A stretch of DNA of 13,557 nucleotides from SXRF01 sp038043465. Lineage in GTDB: Bacteria; Pseudomonadota; Alphaproteobacteria; Rickettsiales; SXRF01. How positions within the stretch are numbered: the stretch's first letter is position 1; each line of letters begins with the position of its first letter. Of this stretch, positions 1 to 7,778 are shown piece by piece. The notes beneath the pieces were generated by a model. The model searched no databases. It saw only the letters and a program-made list of their open reading frames with translations, and was not told the origin of the DNA. Location: contig JBBTBX010000023.1 in assembly GCA_038043465.1 (NCBI GenBank), positions 1 through 13,557 on the forward strand, in the 5' to 3' direction. The translations under genes and the position numbers were made by a program.

Positions 1-10
1 AAGTTACTGA

Positions 11-256
11 TTAACTCTTAACAGATTGTCCGTTATATTGCAGCAGGATCATACAATCAGCATTCATGATAACGGTCAGGGTATTTCACCAGCTAATATG
101 GAAAAGATATTTACCCCATTCTTTACCACCAAGAGAGAGCAAGGCGGTACAGGTCTAGGCTTAGTTATCATCCGTTCACTACTTAATGCTTATAATGCAG
201 AAATAAGGTGCAAACCAAGCAATACTGGAGCTATTTTTGTGATATTGTTTCCTTAA
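11..256 (+). pseudogene. Histidine kinase C-terminal ATPase remnant
   Basis: The reading frame encodes the last part of a histidine-kinase HATPase_c domain. Visible are the G1 box DNGQGIS, the F-box region IFTPFFTTK and the G2 box GGTGLGL, followed by a normal short C-terminus. The N-box (the Asn helix that binds Mg-ATP), the phosphoacceptor His domain and any sensor are missing. All three forward frames are closed just upstream: TGA at 8-10, TAA at 12-14 and TAA at 19-21. The domain therefore cannot continue upstream as one open frame. The only start in frame is a TTG at 26, which would give 76 residues without an N-box and so no functional kinase. I infer a decayed kinase gene. A sequencing frameshift is less likely because no upstream frame stays open, but only about 25 bases of upstream sequence are visible. 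Confidence 0.7.
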
Positions 257-278
257 AAATATGGTCTAACAATATACT

Positions 279-298
279 AGTTATTTCAAATAATAACT
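279..298. repeat. AT-rich inverted repeat before cobB
   Basis: A 7-bp perfect inverted repeat (AGTTATT and AATAACT around a 6-nt loop) ends directly before the Shine-Dalgarno-like TGAGGA at 298-303. It could be an operator or a weak hairpin affecting cobB translation. It could also be chance in AT-rich DNA. Confidence 0.3.
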
Positions 299-314
299 GA
301 GGACTTTGATTAAT

Positions 315-1067
315 ATGCTAGATTTCTCTAAAATATCTGACCAAACCATCGTGATTCTCACCGGTGCAGGCATATCGGCGGAGTCGGGTATTCCAACATT
401 TCGCGCCAGTGACGGGCTATGGTGCAACCACCGGATCGAGGATGTGGCAACGCCACAAGGTTTTAAGCGTAACCCCGCGCTGGTGCATGAGTTTTATAAC
501 GGCAGACGGGCGCAGCTTAAAGATGTCCAGCCCAACGCTGCCCACCATGCACTTGCCGACCTCGCTGCCGGCTGGGAAGGACGGCTGTTTGTTATCACCC
601 AGAATGTTGACGACCTGCATGAAAGGGCAGAACATGGAAGGCAGCTTAAGCCCTACTACAAACTTATGCATATGCATGGCGAGCTGAAGAAAGCGCGTTG
701 CCTCGCTAGTGAACAAATTTTCGCCTGGGAAGATGATATGAATACGCAGACGCTTTGCCCATGTTGCAATAAGGCTGGGAATTTGCGCCCGCATATCGTC
801 TGGTTCGAAGAGATGCCGCTGGATATGGGAATTATCGACTACGCGCTCAGCACCTGCGACCTGTTCATCGCCATCGGCACATCGGGTAATGTCTATCCGG
901 CTTCCAATTTCGTGCATCAGGTGCGCAGCATAGGCAAAGCACACACGGTAGAACTCAACATGGAGCCTTCACGGGTTGATTCTATGTTCCATGAGCGTAT
1001 TTACGGTCAGGCAACCTCGATTGTTCCGAATTATGTAAAAAGGATTTTAGGTGGGGATGTTATATAA
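315..1067 (+). CDS. cobB: NAD-dependent protein deacylase, CobB-type sirtuin
   Basis: This is a class III sirtuin that removes acyl groups from lysine using NAD+, releasing nicotinamide and O-acyl-ADP-ribose in the cytoplasm. The 250-residue protein shows the NAD-binding GAGISAESGIPTFR (17-30), TQNVDD (95-100), the catalytic His in HMHGEL (H121), possible zinc ligands C129 and C148/C150/C151, and the late GTSGNVYP and VELNMEP motifs. FYNGRR supplies Y61 and R64, the Tyr-X2-Arg pair associated with desuccinylase or depropionylase activity in CobB/SIRT5-type enzymes. I chose the ATG at 315 because GAGGA (299-303) lies 11 nt upstream; the in-frame TTG at 306 is only 2 nt from it. Two oddities stand out. 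The usual WFGEMP reads WFEEMP, so a Gly is replaced by Glu (E165). The segment between HERA and HMHGEL is longer than I recall for E. coli CobB. It stands alone between two gene remnants. Confidence 0.93.
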   Translation: MLDFSKISDQTIVILTGAGISAESGIPTFRASDGLWCNHRIEDVATPQGFKRNPALVHEFYNGRRAQLKDVQPNAAHHALADLAAGWEGRLFVITQNVDDLHERAEHGRQLKPYYKLMHMHGELKKARCLASEQIFAWEDDMNTQTLCPCCNKAGNLRPHIVWFEEMPLDMGIIDYALSTCDLFIAIGTSGNVYPASNFVHQVRSIGKAHTVELNMEPSRVDSMFHERIYGQATSIVPNYVKRILGGDVI

Positions 1068-1070
1068 ACC

Positions 1071-1190
1071 CTACTTCTCGACAATCTCCTTGATGCTTGC
1101 CAGACCTTTTTCAAAATGTCCGCCAACCATTTTTTCGCAATTCATAAACAGGCTCATAAGCTTGCCCATAAAATTAACGCACCACGGATA
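1071..1190 (-). pseudogene. C-terminal stub of an SRPBCC/START-like protein
   Basis: Reading the minus strand gives a short frame ending at a TAG 3 nt past the convergent cobB stop. Its last residues include NFMGKLMSLFMNCEKMVGG followed by HFEKGLASIKEIVEK. This pattern (Met-rich amphipathic helix, then xFEKGLAxLKxxxEK) resembles the C-terminal helix of SRPBCC/polyketide-cyclase-like proteins. Upstream the frame loses the resemblance near 1180 and meets a stop at 1225-1227, inside the neighbouring phosphatase gene and in a different frame from it. The rest of the protein is absent. I infer the tail of a gene otherwise deleted, perhaps when the signalling operon took its place. Recognition is from memory of the family, without a search. 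Confidence 0.5.
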
Positions 1191-1191
1191 T

Positions 1192-2376
1192 TTAGCGCAT
1201 ATAGTAAATATTAAGCGACAAATCATCTATCATCTGCGATGCACAATGCTGCCTGAAATTTGTAAGCAACGAAGCAAATGATTCACGGCAGCCATCACCA
1301 TCTACTTTAAGACGTGATTGGAAGGATTCCACCCAATGTTCAACCGGCAACATATCGCCATGCTCATTGGGAGTTTCAACCAAAGCATCGCTATAAAGCA
1401 TCAGACAATCGCCAGAGTTAAAATCAATCTCCATCATATTATAAGAGCTTTCTTTAAGTGCGCCCAACACTGTTCCGGTACTTTCCAAAAACTGGTGTTC
1501 CTTTCCATTCTGGCGAAACAATATGGGATTTGGTGAAGCTGCCGAAGCATAAGCAAGCTTTTTCTTTTTGCTATTTATTACGCCATAAAACATGGTTGCA
1601 AACTGCCCGACCGGTAATAGCGGAGCAAGGATGGCGTTAAGATGGGTAAGGTAGGCATTAGGTGTACGTGCGGTGCTTATTGTCGCCTGCATAAGCGCGT
1701 GCAGGCGGAATACATTAAGTGCGGCATTCACCCCATGCCCGGAAAAATCTACCATATACACAGCCAGCTCTTCATTCGACAGGCTTTTGAAACCCCAGAA
1801 ATCACCTCCAAGCTCCGATGATGACTGGTAATATCCGCATATCTGCATCTTGTAAGCTTTTTCCATTTCCTGAATTTCATTATCATCAGGAATAAGTATC
1901 TGCTGAGTGTTACGCGCAGTATTTAACTCATGCGACATGCGTATTTTAAAATCACGCAGATGCCGGTTCATAACCTCCCTCTCCAGATGTACGACAGCGC
2001 GGGCGGTTATTTCATAAGGATCGACAGGTTTGCATATATAATCGGTGGCACCTGCTTCAAAGAAACGGGTTTTGTCAGCAATACCACTTAGCGATGTCTG
2101 AAAAATAATGGGTATATTGGCTATCCTTATATCAGAATTACTCCTGATACGTTTACAGCATTCCACCCCATCCATCTCCGGCATGATAACATCAAGTATT
2201 ACCAAATCCGGGCGAAAAGAACGAATTTTCTCCAGCCCCTCTTTACCATTTTCCGCCTCATCAACATTGTTGAACCCCTTAGTTCTGAAAATTCCTTTGA
2301 GCATATTACGCCCAAGATAATCATCCTCAACGATAAGGATACGCGAATCCAGAATATCTTTCTTTATAATGTTCAT
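1192..2376 (-). CDS. Response regulator with SpoIIE/RsbU-type PP2C phosphatase output
   Basis: The 394-residue protein joins an N-terminal receiver domain (about 10-130) to a PPM/SpoIIE Ser/Thr phosphatase domain (about 175-394) through a helical linker (about 130-170) that probably forms a coiled coil. The receiver has the acidic pair EDD (17-19), phosphoacceptor D62 in LVILDVIMPEMDG, T94/S95 and K116 in CKPVD. The phosphatase keeps its metal-binding acids: D192 in LGGDFWG, D210 in VDFSGHG, D330 in LYSDALVE and D384/D385 in DDLSLNIYY. By analogy with RsbU/RssB-like regulators, phosphorylation of the receiver would switch dephosphorylation of a partner, often an anti-sigma antagonist. No such partner gene lies in the window. 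Its ATG overlaps the kinase stop as ATGA, so the two are probably translationally coupled and act as a cognate pair. Confidence 0.92.
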   Translation of the reverse strand: MNIIKKDILDSRILIVEDDYLGRNMLKGIFRTKGFNNVDEAENGKEGLEKIRSFRPDLVILDVIMPEMDGVECCKRIRSNSDIRIANIPIIFQTSLSGIADKTRFFEAGATDYICKPVDPYEITARAVVHLEREVMNRHLRDFKIRMSHELNTARNTQQILIPDDNEIQEMEKAYKMQICGYYQSSSELGGDFWGFKSLSNEELAVYMVDFSGHGVNAALNVFRLHALMQATISTARTPNAYLTHLNAILAPLLPVGQFATMFYGVINSKKKKLAYASAASPNPILFRQNGKEHQFLESTGTVLGALKESSYNMMEIDFNSGDCLMLYSDALVETPNEHGDMLPVEHWVESFQSRLKVDGDGCRESFASLLTNFRQHCASQMIDDLSLNIYYMR

Positions 2377-5108
2377 GCTGTTTTCCTCACTGTAAAGTTT
2401 TTGTCTATAACCTGCTCTACCATATTCTGTTTATATTCCAATTGACGAACTAAATCATATAATACGGTTACATCCACCGCCTGCGTTCTGCACATTTTTT
2501 CAATTTTTCCTGCAATTTCTGTTACCTCCATCGCCCCTATATACTGGCTGGATGATTTTAAAGGATGTGCAGAATTCGCCACAGAATCGTAATCTTGTTT
2601 ATCCAATGCTTTTTTAATAGCTGCAATGTAACCAAAAGCCACTTCGCAATGTTTCAGTAATGTTTTTGCTGACTCAACGCCCATAACTTCCTGAAAATAA
2701 TTAAAAACCGACATTTCAAAAACATCTGACATTTCTACAGAGAAACCACCTTCGCTCTGACCTGAATCATCCGATAAATCAGCCTGATTAAACAGCTTGC
2801 GATCAATGAGAGAATCATTTTGCAACCACTTGGCAAGCATAGACTGCAATTCTTGCTTTTTAATAGGTTTGCTCAAATAATCATTCATACCGGAATCAAG
2901 ACATTTCTGCTTGTCTCCCTGCAAAGCATTAGCAGTCAGAGCAATTATAGTAATATCATTTTTTCCATTATCCATTTGCCTTATGGTTCTGGTCGCTTCA
3001 TAACCACTCACCTCCGGCATCATGCAATCCATAAGCACCAAATCATATTTATTTTTACGCACCATTTCTACAGCTTCATGTCCATTATTGGCAATTTCAA
3101 CCGTACATTCCAGCAACCCCAGCATTTGCTTAATCATTGTCTGGTTAATGAAATTATCTTCAGCAACTAAAATACGCGCTCCACTCGGTTTATATTCAGA
3201 ATTATATACCTGTTTTTTTTCTTCCAACTTCGCATCCGACAGTGGCAAATCCAGTTCAAACCAGAAGGTGCTGCCCTTATTCTCCTTACTTCTAACGCCA
3301 ATTTTTCCGCCCATCAGCTCTACCAGGCGGAAACATATTGCAAGCCCGAGACCTGTCCCACCGTATTTACGCGTAGTAGAAGAATCCCCCTGCACAAATT
3401 TTTCAAATAGTTTCTTTTGTATTTTTTCTGGTATCCCCATACCAGTATCAGTTACCTCAAAATGCAAATGAGTTTTTTCTGAATCAACGTAAGTCGACTT
3501 GACACTAATCATTACGTGACCGGAATAAGTAAACTTAATTGCATTACCTACCAGATTAATAATTACCTGACGAATCCGTCCCACATCCCCTGTCACCCAT
3601 TCTGGTGTTGCAGGAACATATTGCATCAGTATTTTTATACCCTTCTCATTGCAACGAGCCGAAAACAACTCCGTAATCTCCAGAATAGTATTTCGTAAAT
3701 TAAATGTGATAGGCTCCAGATCCATTTTTCCTGCTTCTATCTTTGAAATATCAAGAATATCATTGATAATTTCCAGCAAAGCTTCACTGGATTTATGTAT
3801 AAGTTCAAGTTTCTGTTTCTGCTCGGCAGACATGCCTGACTCCAGCAACATACTGGTCATACCGATAACAGCGTTCATCGGAGTACGAATTTCGTGGCTC
3901 ATATTAGCAAGAAATTCAGATTTCATGCTGTTAGCCTGTTCCGCCTGCTCCTTCGCCACAGCCAGCTCTTTGCTTTTTACTTCCATCTGCTGTGCATATT
4001 CGCGCAACTTCTCTTCACCTGCCTTACGCTGGGTAATATCACGAATTGAACCAACCATCCTTATGGGTTTATTATCAGCATCCCGTACTGTGGTTGCCTT
4101 AGCGCGAAACCAGCAATAATCACCTGATTTCTTACGCAAACGACACTCAGAATTGAATGGTATGTTATGCTCAAAATGAGCTTTCATTTCCTGTTTTATT
4201 TTTTCCCGATCATCAGGATGCAGGCGTGATTCAAACTCATTATAACTTGCTTTGATTTCGTCATCTTCATAGCCAAGCAATTTTTTAAACTGGGGGGACC
4301 AGTATTCTTCATCCTTGGTCATGTCCTCCCAGTCCCATATCCCATCATTCATACCCTCAAGAACCAAAGAGAATCGTTGTTCGCTAAGCTCAAGGTTGCT
4401 TGCTATAACCATGATTCTCATATTTTTCCTGTATATAAGGATTCCGGTAAAGGAAGAAATGAGAAATCCTATAATAATACAGATTATCTCCGCCCTGTTT
4501 ATCCTGTTTATCCTTGCCGCATAATCTTCTGCCTCAATGTCTACTCCGGCTATTCCTACAAATTTTCCCTTGTTGTCAAAAAATGGAGCGTAAGCCGACA
4601 CGAAACTCCCCCAACGATCAGTATAAGGCTTGGTATTAAAAGTTTTCTGATGGTTGTTAAGGGCAGTAATCAAAGATGGAATATCTTTAGCCTCGTCATA
4701 TTTATCCATAATATGCGATTTTGTTTCAACTCCATCCACCATTATATCAGGTGGTGTCGGATCAAGAACAAAATACACTTCATCATCTTTTAAAATAGCA
4801 GTATAAACATAGGCTACGTTCGGGAACAGCTCCTTTACTTCATTTAGCTTTTCAATCTGCTTCAGATATTCTTTAGAGGTTTCCTGCTTACGCGAAGAAA
4901 ATGTTTTATGAAGATCACCGTCAACCTGCTTTGAAACAATAGTCGCCACTTTCCCCAGATATTCTTCGATGTCTTCTTCAATTGCTTTTATTGCATGCGA
5001 ATAAAGTATATAACTGCTGCTTAGAACCGCAACAAATGTCAGCATACCAACTGTAAAGGCGTACTTTATAGATTGTAATCTGCCCTTATTTTTCTCTTTC
5101 TGTTTCAT
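2373..5108 (-). CDS. Membrane hybrid histidine kinase (sensor-PAS-HisKA-HATPase-REC-Hpt)
   Basis: This is a 911-residue hybrid sensor kinase with a full phosphorelay in one chain. In order: a transmembrane helix (about 15-38); a periplasmic sensor region (about 39-205) that includes WGSFVSAYAPFFDNKGKFVGIAGVD, shown here as WGSFVSAYAPFFD and GIAGVDI, a pattern typical of Cache/PDC folds; a second transmembrane helix (about 207-227); a PAS-PAC domain (about 245-362); a coiled linker; HisKA with H405 in MSHEIRTPMN; HATPase_c with N522 in GNAIKF, DTGMGIP (554-560) and GGTGLGLA (583-590); a receiver with D694 in DLVLMDCMMP and K747; and a C-terminal Hpt with H848 in SAHPLKSSSQ. All phosphotransfer residues are present. 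The Hpt probably passes phosphate to D62 of the phosphatase regulator encoded immediately downstream. No clear Shine-Dalgarno precedes the ATG. The ligand cannot be predicted. Confidence 0.94.
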   Translation of the reverse strand: MKQKEKNKGRLQSIKYAFTVGMLTFVAVLSSSYILYSHAIKAIEEDIEEYLGKVATIVSKQVDGDLHKTFSSRKQETSKEYLKQIEKLNEVKELFPNVAYVYTAILKDDEVYFVLDPTPPDIMVDGVETKSHIMDKYDEAKDIPSLITALNNHQKTFNTKPYTDRWGSFVSAYAPFFDNKGKFVGIAGVDIEAEDYAARINRINRAEIICIIIGFLISSFTGILIYRKNMRIMVIASNLELSEQRFSLVLEGMNDGIWDWEDMTKDEEYWSPQFKKLLGYEDDEIKASYNEFESRLHPDDREKIKQEMKAHFEHNIPFNSECRLRKKSGDYCWFRAKATTVRDADNKPIRMVGSIRDITQRKAGEEKLREYAQQMEVKSKELAVAKEQAEQANSMKSEFLANMSHEIRTPMNAVIGMTSMLLESGMSAEQKQKLELIHKSSEALLEIINDILDISKIEAGKMDLEPITFNLRNTILEITELFSARCNEKGIKILMQYVPATPEWVTGDVGRIRQVIINLVGNAIKFTYSGHVMISVKSTYVDSEKTHLHFEVTDTGMGIPEKIQKKLFEKFVQGDSSTTRKYGGTGLGLAICFRLVELMGGKIGVRSKENKGSTFWFELDLPLSDAKLEEKKQVYNSEYKPSGARILVAEDNFINQTMIKQMLGLLECTVEIANNGHEAVEMVRKNKYDLVLMDCMMPEVSGYEATRTIRQMDNGKNDITIIALTANALQGDKQKCLDSGMNDYLSKPIKKQELQSMLAKWLQNDSLIDRKLFNQADLSDDSGQSEGGFSVEMSDVFEMSVFNYFQEVMGVESAKTLLKHCEVAFGYIAAIKKALDKQDYDSVANSAHPLKSSSQYIGAMEVTEIAGKIEKMCRTQAVDVTVLYDLVRQLEYKQNMVEQVIDKNFTVRKTA

Positions 5109-5129
5109 CAGAAAACAACATAATTATGG

Positions 5130-5154
5130 TTGAATAAAGCCTGCAATCATTCAA
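5130..5154. promoter_or_regulatory. Palindrome upstream of the kinase operon
   Basis: TTGAAT and ATTCAA form 6-bp inverted arms separated by 13 nt, about 22-46 nt before the kinase start. On the minus strand a TATATT that could serve as a -10 overlaps one arm, but no convincing -35 is spaced correctly. This is a possible operator for the two-component operon; the evidence is only the symmetry and position. Confidence 0.25.
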
Positions 5155-5255
5155 TATAATGATGAAACCCTTAACAAAGTGCTAAGGCTGTATTATTTTC
5201 ATAAAATATTCTTTAGGACAGGCTGGCGGAGATAGCCTTAACTGTAACCTGTTAT

Positions 5256-7031
5256 TCAGATTTTAATATCCTCTATATTAAGACTCACCGTCTGCTTGCC
5301 GTTCCATTCCTGCAGGCGGAGTTGCCCGGCAACATCTATGGTTTTGCCTATTGTCCCAAGTAGGGAATCTCCCAGGTCTGTTCCCACGCAGCGAAAACTT
5401 ATGGCTGAAAGGCGGGTATTGCTGATTTTATCAATCAGCAAGGTTTTTACATGATGCTCGCCCACTATTTCTGATTTCAAATTCACCACCTGTTTTATGC
5501 ATAGGCGAAGTTGAGGATTACCCTGACCAAATGGCGCAAGTTTTTCCAATTGTTCCAGCAGTTCCACGCTCGCCCCACTGATACTGACCATGCCATCCAG
5601 CATTAATCTTCTTTGTCCATTTAAAAGCTGTAACTGGCTTTGCATCCGAGTTTGCAAAAAGGAAGAAAGTGCAGTGATTTTTTCTTCTTCTACCGTAAAT
5701 CCCGCTGCCATGGCATGCCCACCACCGGCAATGAGCAACCCTTCTTCCATAGAAGCAATTACCGCTGCGCCAAAATCAACGCCGCTTATGCTGCGTGCCG
5801 AAGCTTTGCCAATTCCATCCACCACCGCAATAACCGCAACCGGTTTGTTAAAACGCTCTTTAATCCTTCCGGCAACTATCCCAATTACGCCAGCATGCCA
5901 GCCCTGCCCGGCTATCACCAGCAGCGCGGACTCGCCGTCCATTTTTTCCGCCTGCTCCATCGCCTGCTCCAACACCATGCTTTCTATGGTCTTACGCTCG
6001 GCATTATATTGCTCAAGTTCAGTTGCCAGACTAATTGCCTCCTGCGCATCTTCAGTTGCCAGCAGGCGCACACCGAGATCAGACTTTCCTACACGTCCGC
6101 CGGCATTAATCCTTGGTCCAATAATAAATCCGCAGGAATAAGCATTCGGTTTTTCGTCAGACCTTGCCATATCCAGCACCGTTGAAATCCCTATATTCCT
6201 GCGCCCTGCCATAATTTTTAATCCTTGTGCCACGAGCGCGCGATTTACTCCGGTAAGTGGCACGACATCACAAACCGTACCCAGTGCAACAATATCAAGC
6301 CATTGTTTTATGTCTGGTTCACTGCGTCCCGCAAAAAATCCCCTGCCACGTAGTTCGCGGTTCACCGCCACCAATAACAAAAATGCCACGCCAACCGCCG
6401 CCATTTGCCTATGTTGCGAGGTTTCATCAAGACGGTTGGGATTTATTATGGCAAGAGCTTCCGGCTTTCGCGCTTCGCCAATGTGATGATCAACAACGAT
6501 TACATCCATACCCATGACTCGGGCAGCAGCGAGTGGCTCAAATGCCAGTGTTCCACAATCAACAGTGATTACCAGAGAAACTCCCTGCACGTGCAAAGAG
6601 CGCAGCGCAGCTTCATTTGGTCCATACCCTTCTTTCATCCTATCTGGAATATATAAAATCGGGGAGATATCAAGCGCGCGGAAATAGCGGGCAAGCAACG
6701 CCGATGAGGTTGCCCCATCAACATCATAATCGCCAAATATCGCAATTTTTTCTTTGGATGTAACCGCGTCAGCCACACGCTTTGCTGCTTTATCCATATC
6801 CAATAAGTGTGATGGATCAGGCAGAAAATTACGCAAAGTGGGATTTAAAAAATCCTCTACCGAATCTATAGCGATACCACGCGCCACCAGCACCCGCGCT
6901 ATAATTTCCGGCAAATCATGTTCACGCACAATTGCCGCAACCAGCCTTTCATCAACCTCTCTAAGTTGCCAGAGACGGTTTGTTGCGGAAAGCAGATTAT
7001 TGGATGACTGGATTATTGGATAATTAAGCAT
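5256..7031 (-). CDS. recJ: Single-stranded-DNA-specific 5'-3' exonuclease RecJ
   Basis: RecJ degrades single-stranded DNA 5' to 3' in recombinational and mismatch repair. The 591-residue protein has the DHH phosphoesterase core with FGDYDVDGATS (D101, D103, D105), TVDCG (D158), VVDHH (DHH 181-183) and CDVVP (D255). A DHHA1 domain follows with GGGHAMAAGF (436-445), and then a C-terminal OB-like region (about 475-591). All metal-binding motifs appear intact and the length is normal. The first 12-14 residues (MLNYPIIQSSNN) are encoded by 8-nt repeat units of the element lying over the start. The conserved part begins near SATNRLW, so the repeat seems to supply the start codon and N-terminal tail. 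No other start codon upstream of the DHH core is obvious, and no Shine-Dalgarno precedes this ATG. It diverges from the methyltransferase gene. Confidence 0.95.
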   Translation of the reverse strand: MLNYPIIQSSNNLLSATNRLWQLREVDERLVAAIVREHDLPEIIARVLVARGIAIDSVEDFLNPTLRNFLPDPSHLLDMDKAAKRVADAVTSKEKIAIFGDYDVDGATSSALLARYFRALDISPILYIPDRMKEGYGPNEAALRSLHVQGVSLVITVDCGTLAFEPLAAARVMGMDVIVVDHHIGEARKPEALAIINPNRLDETSQHRQMAAVGVAFLLLVAVNRELRGRGFFAGRSEPDIKQWLDIVALGTVCDVVPLTGVNRALVAQGLKIMAGRRNIGISTVLDMARSDEKPNAYSCGFIIGPRINAGGRVGKSDLGVRLLATEDAQEAISLATELEQYNAERKTIESMVLEQAMEQAEKMDGESALLVIAGQGWHAGVIGIVAGRIKERFNKPVAVIAVVDGIGKASARSISGVDFGAAVIASMEEGLLIAGGGHAMAAGFTVEEEKITALSSFLQTRMQSQLQLLNGQRRLMLDGMVSISGASVELLEQLEKLAPFGQGNPQLRLCIKQVVNLKSEIVGEHHVKTLLIDKISNTRLSAISFRCVGTDLGDSLLGTIGKTIDVAGQLRLQEWNGKQTVSLNIEDIKI

Positions 7032-7117
7032 TATAAAATATTGAGTTGGATAATTTGATTTTATAATTCATATTACTTAATCATCTAATTATCAAATCAT
7101 CTAATTATCAGCTCATC
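6995..7117. repeat. Inverted pair of 8-nt tandem arrays (recJ/methyltransferase divergence)
   Basis: The left array reads GATTATTG, GATGACTG, GATTATTG, GATAATTA (6995-7026). The right array reads TAATCATC, TAATTATC, AAATCATC, TAATTATC, AGCTCATC (7078-7117). The right array reverse-complemented is GATGAGCT, GATAATTA, GATGATTT, GATAATTA, GATGATTA, so the two arrays are the same unit family in opposite orientation. Further half-units (GATAATTT, GATTTTAT) occur at 7049-7064. The left array is inside the 5' end of recJ. The right array ends exactly at the ATG of the methyltransferase. The element therefore fills the whole divergent intergenic region. Confidence 0.8.
7041..7067 (+). promoter_or_regulatory. 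Candidate promoter for the methyltransferase gene
   Basis: A perfect -10 hexamer TATAAT (7062-7067) has TTGAGT (7041-7046) upstream with a 15-nt spacer, shorter than the ideal 17. It lies about 50 nt before the ATG, in the spacer between the repeat arms. The region is very AT-rich, so a chance match is possible. Confidence 0.35.
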
Positions 7118-7774
7118 ATGTCACGTGAACCAACACCCGCCCTTGAATATATACGCAGCCTCTACGCAGCGCAAGACGACTTGCTTGCAGATATTGCCGC
7201 TGAACTAAAAAAGCGCAATATCGCCATCCAAATTGGTGCGGAAGAAGGCAAGTTGCTTCAACTCCTTATCGCCCTGCATAATGCCAAAACCATAGTTGAA
7301 ATCGGAACTCTGGCTGGTTATTCCGCAATCTGGATGGCGCGGGCATTGCCAGAAGACGGACATATTTACGCAATCAACAAAGACCCTGAACATGTGCAGA
7401 TGGCGGAAGGATTTTTTGCCCGCTCAGAGTGTCGCGATAAAATTACCCAGCTTGCCGGAGATGCCCATAAAATCCTGCCTACTCTTTCGCAAAAAGGCGG
7501 TGGGTTCGATATGGTGTTTATTGATGCTGATAAAATCAGCTACCCAGCTTATCTCGACTGGGCAGAAAAAAATATCAGAAAAGGCGGGCTGATTGTCGCT
7601 GACAACACTTTTCTACATGGTGCTATGTTCGAAAAAGCTCCACCCGAAGGCATTGCCCCCACCACTTGGAAAAATATGCGCTCGTTCAATGAACGCCTTG
7701 CTGATAAAAGCAAATATAACGCCACCATAATACCCACCAGCGAAGGACTGAGCGTGGCGATTAAGTTGTTTTAG
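7118..7774 (+). CDS. Class I SAM-dependent O-methyltransferase
   Basis: This 218-residue protein is of the Methyltransf_3 family (catechol/caffeoyl-CoA O-methyltransferase-like, YrrM-like). These are cytosolic enzymes that move a methyl group from S-adenosylmethionine to a hydroxyl group, usually with a divalent metal. The SAM-binding motif I is VEIGTLAGYSAIWMA (60-74). The acidic residue after the second strand of the Rossmann fold lies in AINKDPEHV. Metal ligands are probably D136 (FIDADK) and D162-N163 (VADNTF). The C-terminus SEGLSVAIKL is the usual last strand of this family. The substrate cannot be predicted. The start codon directly follows the last unit of an 8-nt repeat array and has no Shine-Dalgarno. 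The gene converges on the esterase gene, with a repeat element between the two stops. Confidence 0.9.
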   Translation: MSREPTPALEYIRSLYAAQDDLLADIAAELKKRNIAIQIGAEEGKLLQLLIALHNAKTIVEIGTLAGYSAIWMARALPEDGHIYAINKDPEHVQMAEGFFARSECRDKITQLAGDAHKILPTLSQKGGGFDMVFIDADKISYPAYLDWAEKNIRKGGLIVADNTFLHGAMFEKAPPEGIAPTTWKNMRSFNERLADKSKYNATIIPTSEGLSVAIKLF

Positions 7775-7778
7775 AAGC

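Noticed and set aside
417..944. Long minus-strand frame across cobB
   Set aside because: It is an antisense shadow of a clearly conserved gene, and its translation shows no domain.
1051..1281. Plus-strand 76-codon frame overlapping the cobB end
   Set aside because: It has no recognisable motif and overlaps cobB and the phosphatase gene. The opposite strand of the same stretch reads as an SRPBCC tail.
4494..4516. Tandem TGTTTATCC units in the kinase gene
   Set aside because: There are only two 9-nt copies, encoding RIN-RIN beside a membrane helix. They have a 9-nt rather than 7-nt period and no complementary arm.
5168..5243. AAGGCT/AGCCTT arms downstream of recJ as another repeat element
   Set aside because: There is only one 6-nt arm on each side, with no tandem periodicity, so it does not meet the pattern of the other loci.
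5590..6185. Two long plus-strand frames opposite recJ
   Set aside because: They are shadows of the conserved recJ frame, with Ser/Pro/His-rich translations and no motif.
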